Positions 41,301-49,689 of a stretch of 64,000 nt of DNA are shown here, piece by piece. Below the pieces are notes generated by a model that saw only the letters and a list, made by a program, of their open reading frames with translations, made no database searches and had not been told where the DNA came from. The DNA is from Meira nashicola. Its lineage: Eukaryota > Basidiomycota > Exobasidiomycetes > Exobasidiales > Brachybasidiaceae. The stretch's first letter is position 1, and each line of letters begins with the position of its first letter. A program made the translations under genes and the position numbers. The stretch covers positions 5,952,013 through 6,016,012 of the forward strand of contig BCJU01000001.1 in the NCBI GenBank assembly GCA_001600355.1. Reading direction: 5' to 3'.

Positions 41301-41872
41301 ATAATAAACTATCAACAACATTACGATCTTCTATGTTATCTATCTTGGGTTCTTGTATTGAAGCATGTCCTGAATCGATGGCGATTCAAGGTCATTCAAG
41401 ATCAATAGGTGATAGTATGATAGATCTTCTTAGTATTGAAATGGATACAAAAGGTCAAACAACACAAGAGCAAATGGATGATGCAACTTTGATTGAGACA
41501 AAATTACCACAATTACGTCGAGCAGCTCTGATCTTACTTTCATTGTTGATACGTGGATCAACTTTGCAGTTACAATCATCGGAAGAAGATCAACAATCAT
41601 TAACATGGAAAGAAGATGTACCTCAACTGACTTCTCTTCGTATGCCGGGTGGAGGTACGCTTACTTCCATCAAGAGCAAATTTGAAAAGAGCGAATCTAT
41701 AAGCAAGACACTCCTGTTTGAACCAGATCAAATTAAACGATGTGAACAAATCGTAGGATATGTTGCCCAATTTGATCGTGATGCATTAGCTCAACAGCAA
41801 GCTGGAGTGGTAATGCAAGATTTGGAAACGTTTAAATTGTACATTATTCATACTTCAGCATCCGCATTATAA
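38315..41872 (+). CDS. RTP1: RTP1/TANGO6-like RNA polymerase II assembly factor
   Basis: A single 1185-aa exon. It is an alpha-helical, ARM/HEAT-like protein without membrane segments. The most conserved region (about 860-950) contains PILPVRAHGLVVLKDLAS and DDESFLYLNAVKGLSEMA, which match the RTP1 C-terminal domain 1. The end (SKTLLFEPDQIKRCEQIVGY) corresponds to the second RTP1 domain region. In yeast Rtp1 binds RNA polymerase II subunits and nucleoporins and aids polymerase assembly and nuclear import; animal TANGO6 is the orthologue. The N-terminal 850 residues are poorly conserved but have repeated Leu-rich helices. It is convergent with the Kex2-type repeat gene. Confidence 0.82.
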   Translation: MEKKDNAGSSSSLKELVEVAAILCGQRDEVKVGKRSDEKSEREGVKEVLKRRLDLYFKRIERTKPSIEDNIADLQRITGEECLNVLEKISEALNIQKNAFASSSSSSNNASILGSRDRQTLKILTDIINNWNLSILIGSYDQVLSFSRPKSMPKLQEIEVEAESKRQSANKLNDARLSLWNAVWKLDQIFSLISIADDLYVIRTIFYDSCCINLLAGAIRIGWGPVTLPISGQQQDDDIKKRGKAIVTHLLKGMTTSTALKIIPAAANIGESSAKSATAHFVKPTTEVLFSAQLLRQDGVRALFRNTFANEERGMTKKLISVGHLLTNPPARMPLSVFASQIIPQLLEIVGELPGNQMESDQVASSSQSTSAQKNAACFALSQFYEIIPTDTFELLCTSVLDYISPKLSKQTSVTEGELFATESEIVKAIILISMIVEESGPSSSLISAILKHLSIPLFVFYSFLKEQANPNIQTIGQKGKERQRNQLTETVHELLVTFIRLIDVEEVIKVLSPLQKGIFALTGNPLGVLSIERNPDEYLVPQLQRNSDGQLEIVWKKSVQDAIEDDATLEALNNLNLQDMDIDIEHERKENEELPKLPNAFMNALKLFPSPIILSDLLKRSERKSVTGAIFVDLLDACSLSKRRRQTTRSSVGLSSHLLYVQCMLQLIDTFGSQILQDQPDKVLGWIAFTLDEREGQPKISDGMKNEKEGGPVEEIEEIPFIRPNQASSSPFSNLLNINHQTNKVSNLSTHDDLSSVDEEDEEMIETALNLLLSLLEGDPKMTFETHSMLKVISARINELTTHTNDDIRRVAKEASLVLKARKSSAKVKTAKQNQDLLSDHEKAISKGNEMYQEALKMLQDPILPVRAHGLVVLKDLASNGSKDDDSKELLTDSALIPAILDIFVQAICDDESFLYLNAVKGLSEMANAGGRSMIRRLMSVYLGERESIEILSQAEVDKRLRIGEALLQVVQSLELALSAYTNEIVNPLLSAIRNNKLSTTLRSSMLSILGSCIEACPESMAIQGHSRSIGDSMIDLLSIEMDTKGQTTQEQMDDATLIETKLPQLRRAALILLSLLIRGSTLQLQSSEEDQQSLTWKEDVPQLTSLRMPGGGTLTSIKSKFEKSESISKTLLFEPDQIKRCEQIVGYVAQFDRDALAQQQAGVVMQDLETFKLYIIHTSASAL

Positions 41873-42144
41873 AAATGTAAGGATTGTATTAAAAGACACA
41901 AACGCAATTCGTGTATGGTATGAGCGAATGCTTATTTATAATAAAATAAAAAAGAGAAACTGAAAAGAACAGGTAAGGACAGTTTTTTATGAAATGAAAT
42001 AAAGGGGAAGGATGCAAAAGCGTTTCATCGCGCTTCCTTCCAATAAAGACAAAAGAGAAAGAATGGGAAATCGAATTGAAAAAGGAATAAAGCAAATAAA
42101 AGAAAAGAAAGACAGAATTTGCAAGCAGAAGTTTGGAATTGAAA

Positions 42145-44052
42145 TTAGCGGCGACTAGAGTAGTCATTGGTCTTCTTTGATTGATTATTTTTGATATCCA
42201 AATCTGTTGATTTACCTCCACCGGTTTGTAAGCCAACGTCACTACTTTTGCCCTTTGTTCCTTCTTCTTCTCCTCCATTCATACGATCTTTTGTCTTTTG
42301 TTCAAGGTTAAGTTTTGTTGCTTTATCGCCACCTATGCTACTTGATAAACCTGTTTTACCTCTTGAAGCGCCATGATTATTTGTCGCATCTTTTCCTGTA
42401 TTTTCAATTTTAATCATATCTGGCTTTTTATCACCTCCCATTAAATGTGCACCAATATCCGTGCCTGATTTTTGTGTTTTTCCTTCTGGTAAATCTTGTT
42501 CATCTTCTTCAGGTGCTTCAGAAACACTATGAGGAGTAACGTTTCCGTTTGCACTACCATCATCTTCACCACTATTTCCACCAAGAATACTTCCAAAAGG
42601 TAAATCTTGTGTTAAACCACCTAATTGACCTGCTAAAGGAGAACGTTTATTTTGTATCATTTTATTAACATCACTACCAAGTTGACTTGAAAGTTTATTT
42701 GTTCCATCTGATGTATGACCATCAATATGATTATCATCATCTTCAAGTGAATTTGTTGTTCCTTTTGTATCTGAATGAAGTTGGTTACCTAAATTTTGAA
42801 ATGGAATAACGTTTGTAATTGGTAAATTATTCGTAAGTGAACTTAATGGACTCTTTTGTTTTGTTAATGCATTCGTCATTCCACCTGTAAAGCTACTAAT
42901 ATCCAATCCTTTATGTCCATCTTCTTCTCCATTTTCTTCATCTTCTTCATGTTCTTCATGTTCGGAAGATTCACGTTTAATGGGAATAGGTAAAGAGCTT
43001 GTTAAACCAGATAAAGGGCTTCCACCACCTTCACCACCTCCTGTCAAACTAGATAAAGGATTGCCTTGTCCTAATAATCCACTCGTTAATCCATCTATAG
43101 ATAAACCTTGACGTTTGATAGGAATAGGTAATGAGCTTGTTAAACCACTTAAAGGACTTCCACCACTTTCACCACCGCCTCCAGTTAAGCTAGATAAAGG
43201 ATTACTTTGTCCTAAAAGTCCACCTGTTAATCCATCTATACCTAATCCAGAACCTTGACGTTTGATAGGAACAGGTAAAGAACTTGTTAATCCACTTAAA
43301 GGACTTCCACCACTTTCACCACCACCACCAGTTAAACTTGATAAAGGATTACTTTGTCCTAAAAGTCCACCTGTTAATCCATCTATACCTAAACCAGAAC
43401 CTTCACGTTTGATTGGAATAGGTAAAGAACTTGTTAGACCACTTAAAGGACTTGAGCCGCCACCTTCACCACCACCACCAGTTAAACTTGACAAAGGGTT
43501 TGAGCCACCTTCACCACCTCCTCCTCCTCCAATAAATGGAATTCCTTCTAAAATTGAATCACGTTTACCAGAAATACCACCAGTTTCTCCAGCTGGACTA
43601 CCTTTGCTGCTACCACCAACGGCAAGTGGACTGTTGAACACCAAAGGAGATCTTTTACGACGTGAATCGCTGTCATCTGTTCCAGCATCTACACCTCCAG
43701 TTTGTGCTGCAGGACTACCTTTGCTACTACCACCAACTGCAAGTGGACTATTGAAAACTAAAGGTGATCGTTTACGTGTACCCGTGAGACCATCATATAA
43801 ATCATTCGTTTGAAGTGCACCTGAAAGATTATCTAAAGCTTGACGACTTGATAATCCTAAACTTGATGTTAAACCTTCAACGGTTGTACCTACTGTACCA
43901 AGGTCACCATCAACTGTACTTCCACTTGGTCCTAAATTTTGTTGTAATTCTTTTCTTTGTAAGGAAGAAGAAATTGGTAGACCGTTCACTTTTGACAATG
44001 TTAATGTAATAATTGTTACTGCCAATAAAGCTTTCCAATTTGTTGTCGTCAT
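42145..44052 (-). CDS. Secreted Kex2-processed repeat protein (repellent/KEP-like precursor)
   Basis: A single 635-aa exon from ATG 44052; an in-frame upstream ATG-less extension lacks a signal peptide. Residues 1-24 form a signal peptide (ALLAVTIITLTLSKVNG). Dibasic Lys-Arg sites occur at 94-95, 133-134, 163-164, 215-216, 264-265, 313-314, 359-360 and 469-470. Between them lie two SPLVFNSPLAVGG units (39 and 30 aa) and four related Gly/Ser/Leu-rich units of 52, 49, 49 and 46 aa that end in SSLPIPIKR or SSLPVPIKR. The ~275-residue C-terminal part is acidic and polar with no dense repeats. Tandem units ending in Kex2 sites are the hallmark of fungal KEP precursors such as Ustilago Rep1 and of ribosomally made peptide precursors. 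The mature peptides lack Cys. No tailoring enzyme genes (UstY/DUF3328, tyrosinase) lie nearby, which favours a surface or structural role. No close homologue is recognised. Confidence 0.8.
   Translation of the reverse strand: MTTTNWKALLAVTIITLTLSKVNGLPISSSLQRKELQQNLGPSGSTVDGDLGTVGTTVEGLTSSLGLSSRQALDNLSGALQTNDLYDGLTGTRKRSPLVFNSPLAVGGSSKGSPAAQTGGVDAGTDDSDSRRKRSPLVFNSPLAVGGSSKGSPAGETGGISGKRDSILEGIPFIGGGGGGEGGSNPLSSLTGGGGEGGGSSPLSGLTSSLPIPIKREGSGLGIDGLTGGLLGQSNPLSSLTGGGGESGGSPLSGLTSSLPVPIKRQGSGLGIDGLTGGLLGQSNPLSSLTGGGGESGGSPLSGLTSSLPIPIKRQGLSIDGLTSGLLGQGNPLSSLTGGGEGGGSPLSGLTSSLPIPIKRESSEHEEHEEDEENGEEDGHKGLDISSFTGGMTNALTKQKSPLSSLTNNLPITNVIPFQNLGNQLHSDTKGTTNSLEDDDNHIDGHTSDGTNKLSSQLGSDVNKMIQNKRSPLAGQLGGLTQDLPFGSILGGNSGEDDGSANGNVTPHSVSEAPEEDEQDLPEGKTQKSGTDIGAHLMGGDKKPDMIKIENTGKDATNNHGASRGKTGLSSSIGGDKATKLNLEQKTKDRMNGGEEEGTKGKSSDVGLQTGGGKSTDLDIKNNQSKKTNDYSSRR
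42973..43560 (-). repeat. Four tandem coding repeats bounded by Lys-Arg sites
   Basis: These bases encode residues 165-360 of the secreted precursor. Units are 52, 49, 49 and 46 residues and share NPLSSLTGGG, SPLSGLTSSLP and a terminal PIPIKR/PVPIKR. The two 49-residue units differ at only two positions, which points to recent duplication or gene conversion. Confidence 0.9.
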
Positions 44053-45072
44053 TGTGTAGAGTATAAAGAAAGATAAAAAAGAAGAACGGGTGGGGGATGA
44101 AATAAATGCAAAACTTTTATAAAATATTTCAGGTTTTATATACATTTTTTATAACTTCTTAAAAAAGGCATTATTTCGATAGGAACATCAAGGCGGCGAA
44201 ATTAGCCCTGCTTATTTTGTTTTATTTTGTCGATCAACTGCCAAAAAGCGTAAATAAATGTTCTTTTTTTCACTTTTCTCAAATGAAAGGAGAGATCCGT
44301 TCTTGAATCTACAACTCATCATCCTGGGAAAAAAAGCTCAGACCTGTGCTGTCAAACGCATAGATCTCCTGTTCTTTATTCTTTTCGGCGCTCAGACTCC
44401 TATAGTTGGCGTGAAAGATTATATTTGGCACAGTTGTTTATCTTTTTTATATCAGGAAACAGTTTTATGGCTAAAAAGGAGATATGCAGAAAATAAAAAA
44501 TCAGGGGTGGTAATAAAAACAAAAATATAATTATTGAAATCCACAAATAGATAAACCCGGTAAAAAGGCGTCAAGATGTCAAAAAGGAGTTATAAAAAGT
44601 TAATTTAATATCTTTGTTCACATGGATATAAACTTCTCAACTTAATAACTTTCTTTTTTGAAATTGCTTGCTTTATTTAGCGAGAAAATCATCACTGATC
44701 AGATTTATTTTTCTATAGCTCCTAAAATATATCACATGACGAGAAGATCATCATATTCTACTACTCCTGCTTACATATTCATGTATCAAACTTATTCTAG
44801 TAAAGAATGGGCCTAGACTGCAGCTTAGTAGTACGCTACGCACTGTACAACTGAATCCGCTCACGCCACGGGAATCCGCGCGCATGCCTGTGTTTCGTGT
44901 CTATCCGTTCATCGGTATGTCGGTGTCAGTTTAGATTGACACGGGCTATGCACACAAACACTCAGTATTCTAATGAGCTCTTTCTCCCTCTCAAGATGAA
45001 AAGGAAAAGGTCTGGACTGTTTTGCGGGGAAACAATCCGCAGGTTCGGTCTTTAAGTGTATGTACATATATA

Positions 45073-45105
45073 TGTATTTGACATGTATTTGACATGTATT
45101 TGACA
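45073..45105. repeat. Three 11-bp direct repeats (TGTATTTGACA)
   Basis: TGTATTTGACA occurs three times head to tail about 190-220 bp upstream of the ATG at 45296. A further TTTGACA lies near 45178. TGACA resembles TALE-homeodomain core sites, but the binder is unknown. Confidence 0.7.
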
Positions 45106-45217
45106 GATGTTTGATCCACAAAGTTCAATTCTTACGTCGGAATTGCAAGGATTGTATGCATATTGATTGCGCATACATTTGACAATCAATTCCTTGTTCC
45201 TTAGATTGATGTAAAAG

Positions 45218-45225
45218 TATATAAA
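45218..45225 (+). promoter_or_regulatory. TATA box of the small secreted protein gene
   Basis: TATATAAA lies 71 bp upstream of ATG 45296, and a pyrimidine/A-rich leader follows. The strong consensus suggests an inducible or highly expressed promoter. Confidence 0.6.
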
Positions 45226-45295
45226 GCAGCATACATCCAACCCCCAATTCACTCTCAAATTCATCTACTTGTACCTCATCAAATCAAACAACAAA

Positions 45296-45913
45296 ATGAC
45301 TCGCTTTACACTATTAGCTTCCGCTTTGGCTTTGATGATAACTATGTCAAGCTTATCGGAGGCAGCAGTGATCGAACGTGATGTTGGACAAACAGTAAGC
45401 TGTACACCATTAGGTGTTTCTGATGAAGTATACTTTAAACAAAGTGCACATAGTGATCCATTATTTGGTGTAAAGATTAGTTCAAAATCCGAAAAATTGA
45501 TCGCAACAAAGAAACGTGATACAGGAGAAAAATTTCAATTTTTACGTTGTGATGCACCATCAACAGGTTACGTTCAAGGTCAACCAATTAATGCAGGTTA
45601 TGCAGGTGTTTATTTCGGACATGTTCAACACGTATCAACGGGAAAATGTTTAAAACATGATAAATCTTCTTTAGATTTCGCATTAGCAGATTGTCCTACA
45701 AAAGATACAGCCAAAACACAATTACCTTTTTGGTTCGAATCAGTTGATGGAAATAATATTCGTTTTACAGGTTATAAAAATACAACTGCTTATCCACAAC
45801 CTGAGTGGTTCGCTATCCCTCCAGGAGGAACACCTTTTGATATTAAAACACAACAACAAGGTCATAACGGTAAACCTAATCAATACGTCTTTTCTCGGCC
45901 TATTCGTTCTTGA
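45296..45913 (+). CDS. Small secreted protein, possible beta-trefoil fold
   Basis: A 205-aa frame from ATG 45296. A signal peptide covers about residues 1-22 (LLASALALMITMSSLSEA). The mature protein has four Cys, in VSCTPLG, LRCDAP, GKCLKH and LADCPTK, which could form two disulfides. The pattern of STGKCLKH followed by FALADC and PFWFESVDGNNIRF is faintly like ricin-B-type beta-trefoil repeats, but the QxW motifs are not clear. There are no membrane segments after the signal. I do not recognise the family; an effector, lectin-like or cell-wall role is possible. It has its own strong TATA box and upstream repeats, and it sits between two other secretory genes. Confidence 0.8.
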   Translation: MTRFTLLASALALMITMSSLSEAAVIERDVGQTVSCTPLGVSDEVYFKQSAHSDPLFGVKISSKSEKLIATKKRDTGEKFQFLRCDAPSTGYVQGQPINAGYAGVYFGHVQHVSTGKCLKHDKSSLDFALADCPTKDTAKTQLPFWFESVDGNNIRFTGYKNTTAYPQPEWFAIPPGGTPFDIKTQQQGHNGKPNQYVFSRPIRS

Positions 45914-46599
45914 ACATTGCAAAGACTCATTGGTCTTTTGTATCAATCATGTATGTAGTGTATTATTATTTTCATCATAGTCAATCGCACTTGTTACTTT
46001 GCCTCTTGATTATCCGCCGGCTCGTACGGATCATTTTGTCCGAAAAAAAGTTTATATTCCTCTTACCATTTCATCACTTTTTCTCTTGGCAATCATAGAG
46101 CCTCTTGGGTGTTCTTTTTTTTTTTACCGAAAAAGAATACCAAAAAGTGGAGCTTTTTTACAGGCGTTGCCGATGCCTTTTCCTACCCATACAATACTTG
46201 CATTCTCTTTCTTCGCGTTGGTACACAAACACAAACACGTCGATTCCAAAGCAAGGCACGCTGCACTTTGCCGAATGAATACTTTTTTTAAGGGAACAAC
46301 ACGTCCATGGAATAAAACAAAAGGCGATTTTCCAAAAGAATATTTTGCATTTAAATTAAAGTCGCCGTACAGCCTCACTTTCGCTTGCATGTGGGATATG
46401 TCTTTCCAGAAGTTATGGTGTAAGTACATATGCGTTATGTATGTAGCACATCCTTCGAATGCATGCAGCTTAAAGAACATATGTGGAATATCCATACTTA
46501 ATAAAACCAACTTGTATCTTTACCATCGTCATCTCCACCTTCTCTCTTTTGGCAACCTAATCATCATTCTTGACTGTTCATAATACATACTTCGACATC
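45914..46599. other. Intergenic spacer within the secretome island
   Basis: A 686-bp spacer. A 194-codon open frame covers much of it (45999-46583), but its composition and lack of domains make it unlikely to be coding. No RNA gene was seen. Confidence 0.4.
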
Positions 46600-47114
46600 A
46601 TGCAATTCACAAATATTCTTCGAATTTCACTACTTTTGACTTTGTCAACTTTGTTAATAGTTACTGTTAATGTTACAGCTCAATCATCTTCATCTTCAAT
46701 TACAAGCTCTGCCAATCCTACATTATCGGCTATCACATTCAGCTTTTCAAGGTGAGTACAGAATGATGGTGTATTTTGTGTATGCGTGCCTAAAATTAAC
46801 CATTCCCGCTACTTCTTCTCTTCAGTGTTAATACAGAGACATCGACAAACGCAACAGGCTCTTCAACAATCACTTCAACCAATTCTACTTCGTCTACATC
46901 AAGTATGTCTTCTTCCTCTTCATCCTCTTCGTCCAGTAGCAGTAGCAGCAGTAGTAGCAGTAGCAGCAGCACAACATTGCCTGTCTCTACATCACGAATT
47001 CCAGATGGTGCATTTTCACTCGTACACGGATCATCATTCGATCTGCAAAATACCATCTTTGCCTCTCTTGCCTCTTTGGCAGTAATGGCCGTTGCTGGAT
47101 TGGCTGTTCTTTAA
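46600..47114 (+). CDS. Serine-rich GPI-anchor-type cell-surface protein (two exons)
   Basis: Exons are 46600-46751 and 46826-47114, with a 74-nt phase-2 intron (GTGAGT to TTCAG), giving 146 aa. A signal peptide (ISLLLTLSTLLIVTVNVTAQ) is followed by a Ser/Thr-rich mature chain with N-glycosylation sites (NATG, NSTS). It includes 21 consecutive Ser residues. The C-terminus ends in a hydrophobic tail (IFASLASLAVMAVAGLAVL) with no basic residue after it, preceded by small residues. This is the standard layout of a short fungal GPI-anchored mannoprotein. No enzymatic domain is present. The Ser run is expected to be heavily O-mannosylated. Confidence 0.8.
46908..46970 (+). repeat. Polyserine codon run
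   Basis: Twenty-one Ser codons in a row. The first nine are TCN and the last twelve are AGY, so two different trinucleotide tracts abut. Confidence 0.9.
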
Positions 47115-47570
47115 GGAAAAGCAATCATTCATATAACCCTTCATCCCTCTGTTTTTAAAACACTCTACAAACGCAATGACCAGCTCTGCGAGTATGGTTT
47201 TTATATCCTGTATAACATTTATCCCAGATAAATATCCAGCAACAAGCATGCATTCCGCGCAAATATTTGACAACGCAAATGAAATTGCATTTATTCTTGT
47301 ATGTGTATATATATGTTTTGAAACTGATTTTATATGCCATTATAGAAAAGTCAATGCTAGAGGAAAAACGAAAAGAGGGGAATCAATAGGGAAAGAAAAA
47401 GAGTAAAGAATATGCGATAAATAAAGCACATAGCGTACGCATGTCCGTCGGGGCTGTCCTTCTGTTGGTGTAAGCCGTACTTGCGATTCCGGAATGGTTA
47501 ATGAACGCTCGTGTTAGTCATTTCCTCGCCCAAACCATAGATAGTCTGCTTGTATGAATGTTGCCTTGAC
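47115..47570. other. Convergent intergenic region
   Basis: A 456-bp spacer between the GPI-type gene and YPT7 3' ends. Nothing was recognised. Confidence 0.35.
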
Positions 47571-48182
47571 CTAACAGTTGCATCCACCTTGATTAGTATC
47601 GCTATCGATTCTGATTGGGTCAGGGTAATCGGCATATAGTTCAGCTTCAGCTTCCTGTTGCAATGCATTTTTGGCAATCGTCTGGAATGCTTGTTCGACG
47701 TTAATTGCTTCTTTTGAAGATGTTTCAAAATAAGGAATGTTTCCTTTTGATTGACACCATTGCATTGCACGTTTTTGTGAAACCATTCTTTTTGATTCTT
47801 CAACGTCAATTTTATTTCCCAAAACGACAAAAGGGAAATTTTCTGGATCATGAGGAGAAGCTTGAATTAAGAATTCATCTCTCCAACTATCCAAAGTTTC
47901 AAAGGATTTTGCTGAATTAACGTCATACACTAAAACACAACAATCCGCTCCACGATAAAATGCAACACCTAAACTTTGAAATCTTTCTTGTCCTGCTGTA
48001 TCCCATAATTGCATTGTTACTAATCGATCATCAACCATCACTTCTCTCGTTAGGAAATCTGCTCCGATGGTTGCTTTATATGCTGCTGAGAATCTTTTGT
48101 TAACATATTGATTCATCAATGATGTCTTTCCTACACCTGAATCTCCCAAAATGATCACTTTTAATAAAACCTTTTTTTGCAT
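47571..48182 (-). CDS. YPT7: Rab7/Ypt7 small GTPase
   Basis: A single 203-aa exon with every Rab GTPase motif: P-loop GDSGVGKT at residues 13-20, the switch I segment [27 protein letters not shown] and ETSSK. The C-terminus ends GGCNC, a double-Cys geranylgeranylation signal. [16 protein letters not shown] and the [18 protein letters not shown] region are specific to the Rab7 group. Ypt7 marks late endosomes and vacuoles, recruits HOPS and drives vacuole fusion. The gene is divergent from mL59. Confidence 0.97.
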   Translation of the reverse strand: MQKKVLLKVIILGDSGVGKTSLMNQYVNKRFSAAYKATIGADFLTREVMVDDRLVTMQLWDTAGQERFQSLGVAFYRGADCCVLVYDVNSAKSFETLDSWRDEFLIQASPHDPENFPFVVLGNKIDVEESKRMVSQKRAMQWCQSKGNIPYFETSSKEAINVEQAFQTIAKNALQQEAEAELYADYPDPIRIDSDTNQGGCNC

Positions 48183-48899
48183 GATTGGTTATCGTGTGAG
48201 ACGAGTGTGTATGGGGTATATCCTGTATGTGAATCCTTTTGTTTTTCGTGATAGATAGAATACGACTCCTTTTTCCCTACAAATTTGAAGATGGTATATG
48301 TATGACAAAAAAGTAAAAGGAGTTTGTGGTTGTGGAGATAACAGGCTGAAAATAGTCGAGTGCTGGGCATAGGTGCGGTAAAAATTGAACAGGGATCAGG
48401 GCTAATATGCTCTGCGCAGCGCGCCGCTAACAAGGGCGGGTCATCCCTGTGTTATTTTTCATGCATTGTGCATAAGCCTGTCTATGTATAGAAAAGAAAC
48501 ACAAAAAACATAATATGAATATGATCGATTAGTCATTCACAATAAGGAGTCAGAACCGTCAATTGAAATCATTATAAGATTAATCTAGTAAGAAGGATAT
48601 TTTTGGATAAAATTTGTTTGTGTAGAGATGCAATTCTATGTGATTTCATACTTGCCGTCAAAGTGGAGCAGAATACGGCTTATCTACGCGGACATTTGCA
48701 CAAGCTGGGCTGACCTGTGATACAATCAATTACCGATCAGAGCAGAGTGGGTGAGCGCGTTTATGGCCGCCAAAAGATTGAGTGTACTTGTCACGTGATT
48801 ATGTATTATTGAAAAAGCCGGCGTCTGCTCTAAGTATAGATTGGGAAGAATTACACCAAATTCCTTCTCAATGCCATCATCGCTTACCCAAAATACAAC
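48183..48899. promoter_or_regulatory. Divergent region, YPT7 / mL59
   Basis: A 717-bp spacer between outward-facing starts. No RNA gene or repeat was seen. Confidence 0.35.
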
Positions 48900-49622
48900 A
48901 TGGCGACTAGTGCATATGCTTCAGCAGCTCATTTGAGCGGAAAACAATTGCGAAAATCTATGCCATTAGTTGACAGATTTTTGGTACGTGAACATCGATT
49001 ACAAGCCAATATTGAAGCAATTGGAGGAATAGGAAAAAAGGAAGAAAGTGTAGAATTATACAATGATAGACAAAATCGAGTAACGAATCCTTATGCATTT
49101 TCAACATATAGAAATCCTTATTCTGGAAGACAAATTCCTGCTCGTTTAAGTTTACGTAGACAAGCTCAATTAGGAAAACAAGCTTATGCACATGGAAGAT
49201 TTGATGAATTGATTAAACAGGTTGATAAATTAAACTTGGGAGATGAAAGACGAGCAGGAGTGAAATTGAACAAAATGCGACACAGAATTGCAGAAATTCA
49301 AGCGGAAGAACAAGAACAAATCGAAAGAGCAATGTCAGGAGAGCCGGAAGATGTAAAAGTGATTCAATCTGTTAAACAAAAAACCGAGAAACAAACGCCT
49401 GATCAAGTCAAACGATTAGCAAAAGCACTCGCACTAACACGTGGACCATACAAAGGAAGATCTAGACACAATATCTTCAAAGGTACAATTCATGCAAGAG
49501 AAGCACCCAAAAAGAGACAGAATATCAACGATCGTCTTTCAAAGATGGATCAAACGATCTCAGATTGGAGAAAACAACGAAAGGATGTCAAGACAAAAGC
49601 ACAACCAAAGCTACCATTCTAG
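48900..49622 (+). CDS. MRPL25: Mitochondrial large-subunit ribosomal protein mL59 (MRPL25-like)
   Basis: A single 240-aa exon, very basic. The segment VTNPYAFSTYRNPYSGRQIP followed by ARLSLRRQAQLGKQA matches the conserved mL59 signature (NPF..P..NPxTGxW..PxYSLRRQAxLxK). The protein continues with long basic helices typical of mitoribosomal extensions. The N-terminus has no acidic residues in the first ~24 positions, which suits a mitochondrial import signal. Its stop is 67 bp from the ZW10 stop on the other strand. The identification rests on one conserved block, so it is good but not certain. Confidence 0.72.
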   Translation: MATSAYASAAHLSGKQLRKSMPLVDRFLVREHRLQANIEAIGGIGKKEESVELYNDRQNRVTNPYAFSTYRNPYSGRQIPARLSLRRQAQLGKQAYAHGRFDELIKQVDKLNLGDERRAGVKLNKMRHRIAEIQAEEQEQIERAMSGEPEDVKVIQSVKQKTEKQTPDQVKRLAKALALTRGPYKGRSRHNIFKGTIHAREAPKKRQNINDRLSKMDQTISDWRKQRKDVKTKAQPKLPF

Positions 49623-49689
49623 TTTTCAACATATTGTATTACAGATCTTGCATTTTTTTGACTTTCATGATAATACCATACTTGTACAA

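Larger units (their letters stand above)
44053..45295. promoter_or_regulatory. Long divergent AT-rich region between two secreted-protein genes
   Basis: At 1243 bp this is the longest gene-free stretch in the window. It should hold the promoters of the repeat precursor (-) and the small secreted protein (+). It contains a 3 x 11-bp direct repeat and a TATA box near the + gene (annotated separately). A 90-codon open frame near 44258 has no recognisable features. Confidence 0.5.

Noticed and set aside
43262..43813. A Pro-rich 183-codon frame antisense to the Kex2-type precursor
   Set aside because: It mirrors the Gly-rich repeats of the real gene; the minus strand has a signal peptide and Kex2 sites.
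45999..46583. A 194-codon open frame between two secreted-protein genes
   Set aside because: It has no domain, no signal peptide at its start, and an erratic composition rich in Phe, His, Lys and Cys typical of non-coding AT-rich DNA.
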